NCBI RefSeq assembly: GCF_012939955.1
Contig: NZ_SPMY01000007.1
Span: 1 to 64,000 of the forward strand
Origin: Candidatus Accumulibacter phosphatis
GTDB lineage: Bacteria; Pseudomonadota; Gammaproteobacteria; Burkholderiales; Rhodocyclaceae
DNA length: 64,000 nt
Direction: 5' to 3'
Shown: positions 38,027 through 48,516 of the stretch, one piece after another
Layout: every line of letters begins with the position of its first letter
How positions within the stretch are numbered: position 1 is the stretch's first letter
Position numbers and translations under genes: made by a program
Notes under the pieces: model-generated
The model's input: only the letters and a program-made list of their open reading frames with translations
Databases searched by the model: none
What the model was told of the DNA's origin: nothing

Positions 38027-39342
38027 TGACATTGCTATCCGCGTCACAAATGTGAGCAAGCGCTACCAGATATACGACGCGCCGCGTGACCGCTTGAAGC
38101 AATTTGTTTTTCCTCGGTTCAGTTTCTTGATCGGGAAAACTCCAAAGCAATATTTCCGAGAATTTGCAGCACTCGATGACGTCTCGTTTGAAGTGAAGAA
38201 AGGCGAGACTGTTGGAATTGTTGGCCGTAATGGCGCAGGCAAGTCTACCTTGCTACAGATTATCTGCGGCACGCTTTCACCGACAAGCGGTAGCGTGCAA
38301 ATAAATGGCCGTATAGCCGCGCTTCTGGAACTGGGATCCGGGTTTAACATCGAATTTACAGGGCGTGAAAACGTCTACATGTACGCTGCCGTGATGGGCT
38401 TAAGCAACGAGGAGGTTGGCGACCGTTTTGAGGAAATCGTCACCTTTGCAGACATTGGTGACTTTATCGAGCAGCCTGTCAAGAACTATTCAAGTGGAAT
38501 GATGGTGCGATTGGCGTTTGCAACCGCTATACATGTAGACCCTGATATCCTAATTGTTGATGAAGCTCTTGCAGTGGGAGACTTTGCATTTCAACACAAG
38601 TGCATGTTGAAAATTAGGCAAATTATCACGAACGGGGTGACGGTGCTTCTTGTGACCCATGATGTCGGCGCGGTGATGGCAAATTGTAATAGAGCCTTAA
38701 TGCTTCGCAAAGGCTCCATATATGCAATAGGGGGCGCTGCGGAGGTTTGTGATCGTTACCTTGAAACTGACGCGGCTGGGTTCGACAAGGATAGCGAACT
38801 CTTGCATCCTGAGGACGTTACAACCAACGGAAGCAAGCAACAAACTCCCCCGCGGATAGCTGACATGCAACCCATAGAACCCAGTTATCGGTGGGGAAGT
38901 GGGCAAATAGTGATAACAGCCTGGTCTCTCGTTGATGTCTCCGGCAAAGTAACGAATTCTTTTCACTTTGGCGAAAAAAATGCATTTGTCTATACTGCTT
39001 AGCGCAATATCAAATATAGATCGCTGCTTTCCGGGATTCATGTTGCGCGATAGAAATGGATACCATCTTACCGGCATAACTAATAGGACCTGCGGCCAGG
39101 AAATATTGAATATAGCGGCGGGAGACGACGTGCTGCTGGAGTTTGAGATAACGCTTCTGTATCGTGCAGACAACTACAGTATTCTGTTGAACATAGCAGT
39201 CGATGAATATGGGAGTGGCTTCTACGATCTGTGTGAAAATGCGGGGAATTTCACAATTGTCGGCGAAAATTCTGATCGGCCACCATGGGGGTACGGGCGA
39301 ACATATTTGCCTACAACTCTTAAAGTGACAGTAAAAAAATAA
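38016..39342 (+). CDS. wzt: ABC exporter ATPase with C-terminal carbohydrate-binding-type domain (one frameshift)
   Basis: The ATPase part (about 1-245) has Walker A GRNGAGKST, signature YSSGMMVRLAFA, Walker B ILIVDEALAVGD and the switch histidine in VTHD. About 195 residues follow the ATPase, as in Wzt proteins whose C-terminal immunoglobulin-like domain recognises the modified end of the O-chain. The frame breaks at A7 (38974-38980); six A continue FGEKMHLSILLSAISNIDRCFPGFMLRDRNGYHLTGI to a TAA at 39342, giving 441 aa. The presence of this domain suggests that chain length is set by a terminal modification before export. Confidence 0.92.
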
Positions 39343-39359
39343 CTTGAGAGCTACTTGAT

Positions 39360-42300
39360 ATGGTATGTCTAACTGTCGATGTGTCAAAAAATAGGAAAAC
39401 AGAAATTTGTAACATATGCGGTGGGAATGTATTTGCACCACTTGCGCGCCGCAGCGATGATATTGAAATCCTGCTATGCCAAAAAGTGCGGAATGGGCGC
39501 GCTCGAAGTCTTCCCTTTTGACCCGATGATTATTTATAATAATAATAATTATTATGATAATTGTGGTATTGACGTAGATGCTGGGTACTCTGATTATGAT
39601 GTTAGTTCGGAGCATGGTGTATTGTGGGCTGCGGAACTGGTAAAAAATTATTCGACATGATGGGCGTGTTCTTGATATCGGGTGTGCGAACGGGTTTTTT
39701 GTTGAAGGCACTGGGTGGCGGTTACGAGATAAGTGGAATAGAAGTTAACGAAAGTTCAGCTGAACGAGCCCGCGTGGGGGGGGGGTTAGGATTATTGGAA
39801 ATGATATTTTTTGAGCGAGATTTATTCCCAAAATACGCGGGGTATTTCGATGCCATAACTGCTATCGCGGTATTTGAGCATGTAACCGATTTTCGAAAAG
39901 CGATTGAGGTGTCGCTGCAAATGCTTAAGCCCGATGGCGTCTTAATTTTTTGAAGTACCTTTGGTGTCGGAGTTCAATAGCAATTTCACTTGGTTTAATA
40001 CTTCTCTAGAGCATCTTTACTATCCAACGACAAGGAGTATTAACTATTTATTCGGTGAGGAGCTAAATATTCCAATGGTGGGTGGTGAGTTGATAATACG
40101 CGATTATGCTTCTACCTTCATCGGAATAGTTACGCCCAGTGCCGCAAGTGCTTGTCGAATAAAAAAGCTGTATAACCGAATAATGTTTGAAGAACCCTCC
40201 AAGCTACCAAAAGATGAGCGACGAGTGCAGCTGCTTCTCAAGGTTATACATGCTGCGGATGCAAAACCAGAGCACATCCCATTTGTTCCGGAACTGTTTC
40301 AATACGATCAACTCCCCCCATTTCTTTCTAGGTGCTTGGATTTGTGGGGGGGGGGCTATTCGGCGGCAGCAGAGTTCCGAAGATTATTTGAAAAAGGTAG
40401 AGGAGGCAAAGACTTGGCATTTAGATAATTCGAATGCTGCAGTAGCGGAGCGTGATGCGGTAGTGGCAGAGCGTGATGCGGTAGTAGCGGGGCGTGATGC
40501 GGCACTAGCGGAGCGTGATGCGGCACTAGCGGAGCGTGATGCGGTAGTAGCGGAGCGTGATGCGGTAGTAGCAGAGCGTGATGCGGTAGTAGCAGAGCGT
40601 GATGCGGCTCAGGAAGAGTTATATGTTGTCTATCACTCGCCTTCATGGAGAATTGCCTGGCCTTTACGAATGCTCGCCTCAAAGATACGGTTAGTTTCTG
40701 CAAAAATAGGAGTGCTTGTTTCTGTAGTGCTGCCTGCGCTCACTTGGATTAGGTTCAGAAAAGGCCTGAAATTATTGGCAGTAGGTGACGTGACTGCGCT
40801 TAGGTCGTCCATCAAATATGCTACTAAAGAGAAGACAAAGAGAATTGATCCAAAAAAAAGTGCCTGAACAAATAGCGCCTACCCATCTCAGTCCGGGTCA
40901 ACCCTTGGTCAGCGTAGTAATTCCTTGTTTCAACTACGGTAGGTTTGTCGTTGGTGCCATAGACAGTGTTCTATCGCAAACACTTAAGAATGTCGAAATA
41001 ATTGTTGTCGATGGGGGGTCAACTGATCTCACCACCATCGAGAGGCTCAAAGTATTAAAGCGCCCAAGAACAACAATCAATTTTAGGGAAGGGAAACATC
41101 TTGTTGGGGACAACCGGAATTTTGGGATAGAAACAGCCAAAGGTCGATATATTTGCTGCTTGGATGCCGATGATACCTTAGACCCCACGTATCTCGAAAA
41201 AAGCGGTTTTCTATTTGGAGACTTATCTATATGACATTGTATCTACATCGATAAATTTTGTTGGTGCTCGAGAAGGGCATATTGATACACTGGAATATCC
41301 TGATCTGAACGATATGGAGAACGGAAATCATGTAATTACCTGCGCTGTTTTTCGAAAGCACCTTTGGGAGTCCTCAGGGGGCTATTTCGATGTGGGAATC
41401 GGAAAACATCATGTCGCTGAAGATTGGGATTTCTGGTTAAGGTTGGCAACAAAAGGCGCCCGGATTCGAAATATTTCAAAAGAGTATTTGTTCAACTATC
41501 GTGTGCATACAGGAGGGTCGCTCAGTAGCGCTGCCGATGTTAGGAGCATTGAAGATCAAAAAAAACGCAATTCTGGAGAGAAACCGGGGTTTGCTTACGC
41601 CAAAAGCAATTCAAAATTCCGCCCTGCAACAGTCCAGGTATTTGCGATGCAATCCTGAGGAAAGCGCCCTGGCAGTAAGTTACGATGAACAAGTAACTGT
41701 TGGCAAGAAGGTACTGCTTCTAGCAATTCCGTTCTCAGTGGTGGGTGGTGCGGAGCGTCTACTGAGTGGCTTGTGTCGGTATTTGGCGAGTAATGATTGG
41801 CGGATTGTTGTTGTGACGACATTGGAGCAAAACACCAGCTTTGGCAGCACCATTGAATGGTTCAAGGAGATTACTCCGGAAGTTTATGAGTTAACAAAAT
41901 TCCTTGAACAGAAAGAGCGAGAGGATTTCATTAAATACTTAATAAAATCCCGAAAGCCAGACTGCCTTGTGAATGCAGGAAGTCGTTTGGTCTACGAGAT
42001 GTTGCCGGAAATTGAGTTAGCTAATGAAAGTCTTTGTGTCGTTGATTTGTTGTTTAACACCGAAGGGCATGTTAAATCGCACATCGAATACAAGCGGTTT
42101 ATTTCTTTTGCTTTTGCAGAAAGTCAGGAGGTTTTTGTTTGGTTGCTAGATGTGGCTGGATGGCCCGCCGATAAAATTAATAGATTGTCCAGCGGAATTG
42201 ATTTGCTTCATTTCCAGCCAACACCTAGGCCGCAGTTTCTTATTGATAAACTTGATATTGTCGAGAGAGACTTGGTGGTTGGGTTCTCGGGCCGCCTTTC

Positions 42301-42832
42301 TAGAGAAAAGGGGCCAGACGTTTTCCTGGAAGTCGCAAGATTATGCGATGGCATACCTAATATACGTTTCGTGATGACCGGCGCAGGCCCTATGTCGGAT
42401 GAGCTAATAGAACAAATAGAATTGTTGCGATCCTCTGTAAAATTTGACTATATGGGTCTTGTAGACGACGTTGAGGCGTATCTTGCTCTATATGATGTTT
42501 TGATTTTGCCTTCGCGTTTTGATGGGCGCCCATTTGTGGTGATGGAGGCTTTGGCCTGTGGTGTGCCGGTAATAGCATCGAATGTTGGAGCACTGTCAGA
42601 GTTGATTGAAGATGGACGCAATGGATACTTGGTGCCAGCCGGTAACGCAAAAATATTTGCTGAAAAAGTCCGGGGTTTGGCACAGGATAGATCACTGCTG
42701 GGGAAGCTAAAAATAGCTGCGAGAAGCACTTCTGAAAGTAAGTTTGACGCAGTTCAGGCGTATCGTGAATATGAAGCTGCTTTGCGTGACGTCATTCAAT
42801 TGAATCGAAGCGCCAATGTTCATGGTGTGTAG
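39360..42832 (+). CDS. Methyltransferase - heptad repeat - GT2 - GT4 multidomain protein (ten frameshift sites)
   Basis: Read literally this is eight overlapping fragments. Shortening ten homopolymers (39481, 39642, 39695, 39776 by two bases, 39807, 39946, 40346, 40852, 41197, 41558) yields one frame of exactly 1153 aa. Domains in order: a Cys4 zinc-ribbon-like start (CNIC...CQKC), a SAM-dependent methyltransferase (GRVLDIGCANGF, AITAIAVFEHV), eight heptads of the type VVAERDA, a linker with YHSPSWRIAWPLR, a GT2 glycosyltransferase (VSVVIPCFNYGRF, DADDT, EDWDFWLRL) and a GT4 glycosyltransferase (GGAERL, GFSGRLSREKGPD, EALACGVPVIASNVG). It follows wzt by 17 bases. It likely assembles and caps the glycan at the inner membrane. 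If the frameshifts are real, it is a pseudogene. Confidence 0.8.
40439..40606 (+). repeat. 21-bp tandem repeat, eight units, encoding heptads
   Basis: Eight perfect-length 21-bp units each encode seven residues: AVAERDA, VVAERDA, VVAGRDA, ALAERDA twice, then VVAERDA three times. The units differ only by a few substitutions. The heptad period with Ala at positions spaced 3 and 4 fits a rod-like helix. Unit loss or gain keeps the frame and changes the rod length by seven residues. Confidence 0.95.
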
Positions 42833-42868
42833 GATTTAATATTGTTGAGTTAGGTGCAGGAGAAAAAT

Positions 42869-43870
42869 GTGGATTTAAAAGGAAGAAAGGTCTTAGTTAC
42901 CGGCGCTGATGGTTTCATTGGGAGCCACTTGGTGGAAGCACTTTTTGGATCGCGGCTGCGATGTAAAAGCATTCGTTTTTTTACAACTCTTTTAACAGTT
43001 GGGGATGGCTAGACACACTTTCACTTGAGCAACAAAGAAAGTTGGATGTTTTTGCGGGTGATATAAGAGATCCCAATGGGGTCCGGCAGGCTATGGAAGG
43101 TTGTGATGTCGTCTTTCATCTGGCGGCTTTGATTGCGATTCCGTTTTCGTATCATTCTCCAGATTCTTATATTGATACAAATATCAAAGGTACATTGAAT
43201 GTGCTGCAGGCGGCCAAGTTGCTGGGGACAAGCAGAGTGCTCGTGACATCAACATCTGAAGTTTATGGGACAGCCCAGTACGCACCAATTGACGAAAAAC
43301 ATCCGTTCCAAGGGCAATCGCCATATAGTGCCACGAAAATTGGCGCCGACAGGCTTGCGGAGTCTTTCTTCAGGTCATTTGAAACGCCCGTGGTGATTGT
43401 TCGGCCTTTCAATACTTATGGCCCACGGCAATCGGCGCGGGCAGTAATCCCAACAATTATTACTCAGTTGCTAAGTGGTAAAACAGAATTAGAACTTGGG
43501 AGCCTTACGCCGACGCGAGATTTCAATTTTGTAACTGACACTGTGAGTGGGTTCATCGCGTTGGCTGAATCAGAGGAAACTGTCGGCGAGGAAGTAAACA
43601 TTGCAACTGGAACTGAACATACGGTTGGTGATGTAGCGAATTACCTTATATCTGAAATTAATCCAAATGCAAAACTAGTAGTCGAGGAAGAAAGATTGCG
43701 CCCGGAAAAATCGGAAGTATTCCGCTTGATTGGCGATGCAAAAAAAAATAAAATCACTTACCATGTGGAGGCCGCAGTTTGATCTATATGCCGGGCTGCA
43801 CGAAACGGTATCTTGGTTTAGAAAGCCAGAGAATCTATCGCGCTACAAGGCTTGGCTTTACAACATTTAA
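42869..43870 (+). CDS. NAD-dependent 4,6-dehydratase, LegB-like (three frameshift sites)
   Basis: A short-chain dehydrogenase acting on a nucleotide sugar. The GTG start (42869) follows AGGAG. Motifs: VTGADGFIGSHL (Rossmann), AFVFYNSFNSWGWLDTL, HLAALIAIPFSYHSPDSYIDTN, TSTSEVYG and YSATK (catalytic Tyr and Lys), NTYGPRQSARAVIPTII. These match the family of UDP-GlcNAc 4,6-dehydratases called LegB. The frame needs one base removed at T5 (42952), T7 (42976) and A9 (43740); the last restores the usual ending FDLYAGLHETVSWF and 332 aa in total. Aminotransferase partners of LegB are not seen here, so the exact sugar is open. Confidence 0.82.
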
Positions 43871-43879
43871 GGATGAATT

Positions 43880-44590
43880 ATGAGAGCTGTAATTCTCGCA
43901 GGTGGCAAAGGCGTACGGCTTCGCCCTTATACAACGCTGATCCCAAAGCCGATGGTTCCGCTTGGTGGTAAGATTTCGATCCTTGAGGTGATTCTCCAGC
44001 AGTTGAAACAGTCTGGGTTTTCACACGTTACATTGGCGGTCAATCATCTCTCCAATTTGATAATGGCGTACTTTGGGGACGGGAGCCGATGGGGTTTGAA
44101 GCTTGATTATTCTGTAGAGGATGAGCCGCTAAGTACGATTGGCCCATTAACACTCATTGATGATCTCCCAGATGATTTTTTTGGTTATGAATGGAGATAT
44201 TCTATGCGATTTGGATTACAGGAAGTTTTTTTGATGCGCATGTGGCTGCAAGAGCCGATGTCTCGGTTTCTGTCTATAAGAGGGAAACTGAAGTCGATTT
44301 CGGCGTTTTGAAGTACGACCAGGATATGGTATTGCAGGAGTTTCAAGAGAAACCACGAATCATGTTCGATGTCAGCATGGGTATCTACTGTCTCGCGAAG
44401 CGTGTGGTAGAGAAGTTGCCGAGGGGGGGGCGCCTACGGATTTGACAATCTTATGATTGATGGTATTCGTCAGAAGAGCAACATTAGAATTAGTCCATTC
44501 GATGGCTATTGGCTTGATATTGGAAGGGCTGATGACTACGAGTACGCCGATCAGAATTTTGAGCAACTTGCAGAAAAACTGGGGATATAG
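43880..44590 (+). CDS. Sugar-1-phosphate nucleotidyltransferase (three frameshift sites)
   Basis: A 235-aa NTP transferase after correction. It starts MRAVILAGGKGVRLRPYT with the GxGxRL signature, then PKPMVPLGGKISILE and VMNGDILCDLDY (metal-binding Asp). Runs T7 (44176), T7 (44226) and G8 (44423) each carry one base too many; removing them gives an uninterrupted protein ending AEKLGI. It would activate a sugar phosphate for the flanking dehydratase and reductase. It starts 9 bases after the dehydratase stop. The nucleotide and sugar are unknown. Confidence 0.82.
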
Positions 44591-44595
44591 TTTCC

Positions 44596-45454
44596 GTGAC
44601 CATTTTGGTGACAGGTGCGAATGGTGGATTCGGCAAGGTTTTGTTGCCGATACTGAAAAAAAAAATACAAGGGAGCAGTAGTTGGTACTGGAAGGTCTGA
44701 GGTTGAGAGTGCCGATTACTTTTCTCGAGATATCACCGATGTTAGTTCCGTTACAGAGCTAATAGCAAGAGTCAAACCAAGTTTGATATTCCACCTGGCT
44801 GGCAGTTTTACTGGGTTGTTTGAGAATGACTTTCAAGTAAATACGCTTGGCGCCAAGTATCTCTTCGATAGCATCTTGTCGGAGAAGTTGGATACGCGAG
44901 TCGTCGTTGTTGGTAGCGCTGCGGAATACGGCGCTGTTCTTGCCGAGGACAACCCGATAGCAGAAACGTTCCCATGCAGGCCTGTTTCTGTGTATGGCTT
45001 GACCAAAAACTATCAAACAGAGATGGCGAAATACTATGCACGCACATCAAATATTGACGTTGTGATCGCCCGGGTTTTTAATTTGGCAGTCCCAGGTTTG
45101 TCTCAAAGGCTATTTTATGGAAGAGCAGAGGCCATGATCCAGGCTTACAAAAACAAGCAGATTTCCAAGGTTGAATTCGGCAACCTCAGCAGTGAGCGAG
45201 ATTACATTGGAATAGAGGACGCTGCCACTCAGTTAATTGCAATCGCAGAGCGCGGAACTCTTGGAGAGGTCTACAATGTAGGTAGCGGTCTGCCCAAGAC
45301 AATGCGTTCCCTTTTAATCGAAATGCTGAGCAAAGATGGAATTTCTGGAGATGTCATTGTTGAGGCGAGTTCTGAGTCTGTAGGGCGGAAAGGATTTGAT
45401 GTGCCGAGGATATATGCTGACATTTCCAAGGTTGCGTCGATACAGAATAACTGA
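44596..45454 (+). CDS. NDP-sugar reductase/epimerase, SDR family (one frameshift site)
   Basis: An extended short-chain dehydrogenase of 285 aa after correction, starting at a GTG: VTILVTGANGGFGKVLLPIL. The catalytic Tyr and Lys are in VYGLTK; VVVVGSAAEYG and ARVFNLAVPGLSQR resemble Rmd-type GDP-4-keto-6-deoxymannose reductases. The single break is at A10 (44656-44665), where nine A restore the frame. It lies five bases after the nucleotidyltransferase; together the three genes look like a pathway for an activated 6-deoxysugar. Confidence 0.8.
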
Positions 45455-45536
45455 GTGCTTCAGGGCAGATGCTTTCGGTATGTGTTGCCGTATTCTGGCG
45501 TGCTGGAATTTAGAGATCAAAGCCACATTTGCGAAG

Positions 45537-46639
45537 ATGAAAAAAATACACTTTGTAAGTAATGAAGGCTCTTATACGGGGGCGCCAGTATTTCTAGTTA
45601 AGCTGGTTAGGCATCTTAGAGAAAAAAACTAATTACAGACTCTTGGTTTTATTTTCAAGACCTGGGCCGCTAACACAGGTTCTCGCGCAAGATGACGTTG
45701 AAGTAATCGTTTCAGAGAAAAGTAGGCGCAATATTGCCATTCCCACAAAGTTATATAGAAGAGCCACTCACTACCTTCGATATATAAGGCTGCTATTGCT
45801 CGATCGACCTGATTTGGTTTATTCGAACACGATAGCCAACTTTGGCGAGGTTGTGCTGGCAGGTTGTTTAAGAATTCCCGTAATTCTTCATATGCATGAA
45901 GGTCAGCATGTGGCCCACAAACATCGATTGCGATTAAGGCTCGCGTGTTGTTTTTCAGCAAAGATCATTGTTGGGTCACAGTATGTAAATAGAGTGCTAT
46001 TGGCAATAACTAAACGAACTGGGCAGGTAATATACAACGGCGTGCTGCCGACGAACAATGGCGGCAAGAAGAAAATAAAAAAGTGAGAAGCCGGTATTGC
46101 TCGGGATTGTAGGCACAATAAATCCAAACAAAGGGCAGCATGTTGCCATAGAAGCAATGCGAATTCTCATAGATAGAGGCGTTGGAGTTCAGCTAATTAT
46201 TGCAGGTGTAAGTGGGGACGATACTTACTTTGAAAAATTAAGGGAGCAAGTTAACCAGGCGTCTTTAATTGGTTTTGTAAAATTTATTGGCGCTGTTCCC
46301 GATTCAGTAGAATTCATCGACACGCTCGACCTATTATTGGTTCCCTCATTCGACGAGGCTTTGCCGACGGTGATACTGGAAGCATTTTCATTGGGAGTTC
46401 CAGTTGTTGCATCTAATGTGGGTGGCATCCCTGAAATGATTGAAGATGGATCAAGTGGATTCCTATTTCAGGCCGGTGACGCGGAGAAGTTGGCCAGCTG
46501 CTTGGCTGGAGTTATTTGTGACAAGAGGTTGCTGGAGAATATTGCAAAGGCTGCGAACGAAGTTGTAAGGAATAAATTCAATTTGAATGTTAGTAACGCT
46601 CAGATTGAATATTGTATAAATGAAACGCTATCGCAGTAG
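45537..46639 (+). CDS. Glycosyltransferase family 4 (two frameshift sites)
   Basis: A 366-aa GT-B fold transferase after correction. N-terminal part: KIHFVSNEGSYTGAPVFLVKLVRHL; C-terminal part: LGIVGTINPNKGQHVAIEAM, the acceptor/donor motif DEALPTVILEAFSLGVPVVASNVGGIPE. Frame repairs at A7 (45622) and A6 (46077). It should add a sugar with retention of configuration in the cytoplasm. It follows an 82-base gap after the reductase gene and is AT-rich like its neighbours. Confidence 0.82.
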
Positions 46640-47626
46640 GTGAGGTTGTTGCCAGATAAGGTTACGGTGATCGTTGTCAATTGGAATGGAGAGCAATATC
46701 TTGAGAAATGTCTGGCTGCATTGATTTCCCAGACAGTCAAGCCGCATGAGATCATTCTACTCGACAACGCAAGCTCTGATGGTTCACTAGATATTGTCCG
46801 GCGCTTTTTCTTCGGTGCGTTTAATCGCCCTCGACGAAAATTCTGGTTTTGCGCGTGGAAATAATTTGGCCATCGAGGCGGCATCGAAAGCGTCGGAATG
46901 GGTTGCCCTTATCAACCCCGATGCATTCGCGGACCCGCGCTGGCTGGAAGAGCTGCTGGCGGGCGCAAAATGTAATCGTGAATTCGATGCATTCGGCAGC
47001 AAGTTGTTCAATGCCGCCGATTCGAATTTACTTGATGGGATTGGCGACGCCTATCACATCAGTGGACGGTTGTGGCGCACTGCGCACAAGTTTCCTGTGT
47101 CGGCTCTGAGCGAATGCGCGTGCGAGATATTCTCCCCGTGTGCAGCGGCAGCTCTCTATCGCCGTAGCGCACTGCTCGAAGTGGGTGGTTTCGACGAAGA
47201 TTTTTTTTTGTTACGTCGAAGATGTCGATCTCGGCTTTCGCTTGCGCTTGGCTGGCTACCGGAGCCTCTATGTTCCGGAATCAGTGGCGCATCATGTCGG
47301 CTCGGGTACGACAGGCGGGCAGCATAGCGATTTCTCTGTGTATCACGGGCATCGAAACCTAGTGTGGGTCTTCGAAAAAAAATATGCCGGGTATCTTGTT
47401 CTGGTTGTTGTTGCCTTTGCATGTGGCCTTGAATCTTGGGAGCATCGTCTGGTTCGTACTGCGCGGACAGGGCCGGGTGATTCTGCGAGCGAAACGCGAT
47501 GCCTTGTTGGGCTTTCCGAAAATGTGGCGCAAACGGCAGCAGATTCAAAAAGCACGGCTTGCTTCAATTGGCGATGTCTGGCGCGTCCTGGATAAGCGAT
47601 TTCTACCGTTAAGAAGAAAAGCATGA
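46640..47626 (+). CDS. Glycosyltransferase family 2, rhamnosyltransferase-like (three frameshift sites)
   Basis: A 327-aa GT2 after correction. Segments in three frames join into one protein: VTVIVVNWNGEQYLEKCLAAL (nucleotide site), then LIALDENSGFARGNNLAIEAA, INPDAFADPRW (DxD-like), GGFDEDFFCYVEDVDLGFRLRLAGY (typical ED motif of GT2 rhamnosyltransferases) and a C-terminal membrane-associated stretch GILFWLLLPLHVALNLGSIVWFVLRG. Breaks are at T5 (46805), T9 (47201) and A8 (47375). The start is a GTG right after the previous stop. Its end overlaps the next GT2 in an ATGA. Base composition rises towards the GC-rich backbone within this gene. Confidence 0.85.
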
Positions 47627-48516
47627 GCCACACGATTTCTGCCATCATTGTCAATTACAATGCCGGCGCCCTGCTGCGCGGCTGCGTGGATGCGTTGATG
47701 GCTTGTCCGCAGAGGATTGAAGTGATTGTGGTCGATAACGCTTCAACCGATGACAGTCTGAATGGTATGCCCGAATCTGGGCGACTGCGTGTGCTTCGCA
47801 ACCCTGCCAATGTGGGGTTTGCGGCGGGCTGCAATATTGGACTGAAGACTGCTGCTGCCCCGTTGTTGCTTTTTCTGAATCCTGATTGTTATTTCCAGCC
47901 CTCCGCAATCGCAATTTTGCTGGAAGCGTTGCAGTCTGGCGAGCGCGTGGGGATGGTGGGTGGCCTGTTGGTCAACTCAGACGGATCTGAGCAGGGCGGC
48001 GGGCGACGGGCGGTGCCTACGCCCTGGCGTGCGTTTGTTCGAGCGTTTGGCTTGTATCGTCTTGCTGAACGCTGGCCGAAGCTCTTCTACGACTTCCATC
48101 TGCACAAGAAACCTTTGCCTGATGGACCTGTAGAGGTGGAGGCCATTTCTGGCGCATGCATGCTGGTGAAGCGCGAGGCACTGGAGGATGTCGGCCTTTG
48201 GGATGAAGGCTATTTTCTGCACTGCGAAGATCTTGACTGGTGCATGCGCTTCCAGCAGCACAACTGGCAGATCTGGTTCGTGCCAGGCGCCCGTATAGCC
48301 CATGCCTTGGGAGCCTGTAGTCATCACCGCCGTCTGTTCGTGGAGTGGCACAAGCACAAGGGAATGGTACGGTATTACGGGAAGTTCTTTCGCGATCAGT
48401 ACCCGGCGCCGCTGTGGTGGCTGGTGGTGCTGGGTGTGTGGTTGCGGTTCTTTACAGTGGCAACTTACACCCTTTTCAAACAAGGGCTTGCTCGATTGAG
48501 ACGACGTGATGGGTGA
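47623..48516 (+). CDS. Glycosyltransferase family 2, rhamnosyltransferase-like
   Basis: A 297-aa intact GT2: SAIIVNYNAGALLRGCVDALM, VVDNASTDDS, NPANVGFAAGCNIGLKTA, FLNPDCYF (DxD-like) and GLWDEGYFLHCEDLDWCMRFQQ (catalytic-type ED). The C-terminus has a hydrophobic segment that could associate with the membrane (LWWLVVLGVWLRFFTVATYTLF). Its start overlaps the stop of the preceding GT2, so the two are translationally coupled and may add successive residues. Unlike its upstream neighbours it contains no frameshift. Confidence 0.92.
   Translation: MSHTISAIIVNYNAGALLRGCVDALMACPQRIEVIVVDNASTDDSLNGMPESGRLRVLRNPANVGFAAGCNIGLKTAAAPLLLFLNPDCYFQPSAIAILLEALQSGERVGMVGGLLVNSDGSEQGGGRRAVPTPWRAFVRAFGLYRLAERWPKLFYDFHLHKKPLPDGPVEVEAISGACMLVKREALEDVGLWDEGYFLHCEDLDWCMRFQQHNWQIWFVPGARIAHALGACSHHRRLFVEWHKHKGMVRYYGKFFRDQYPAPLWWLVVLGVWLRFFTVATYTLFKQGLARLRRRDG

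Noticed and set aside
40439-40606. CRISPR array
   Set aside because: The 21-bp units are directly adjacent without spacers and encode in-frame heptads within a protein.
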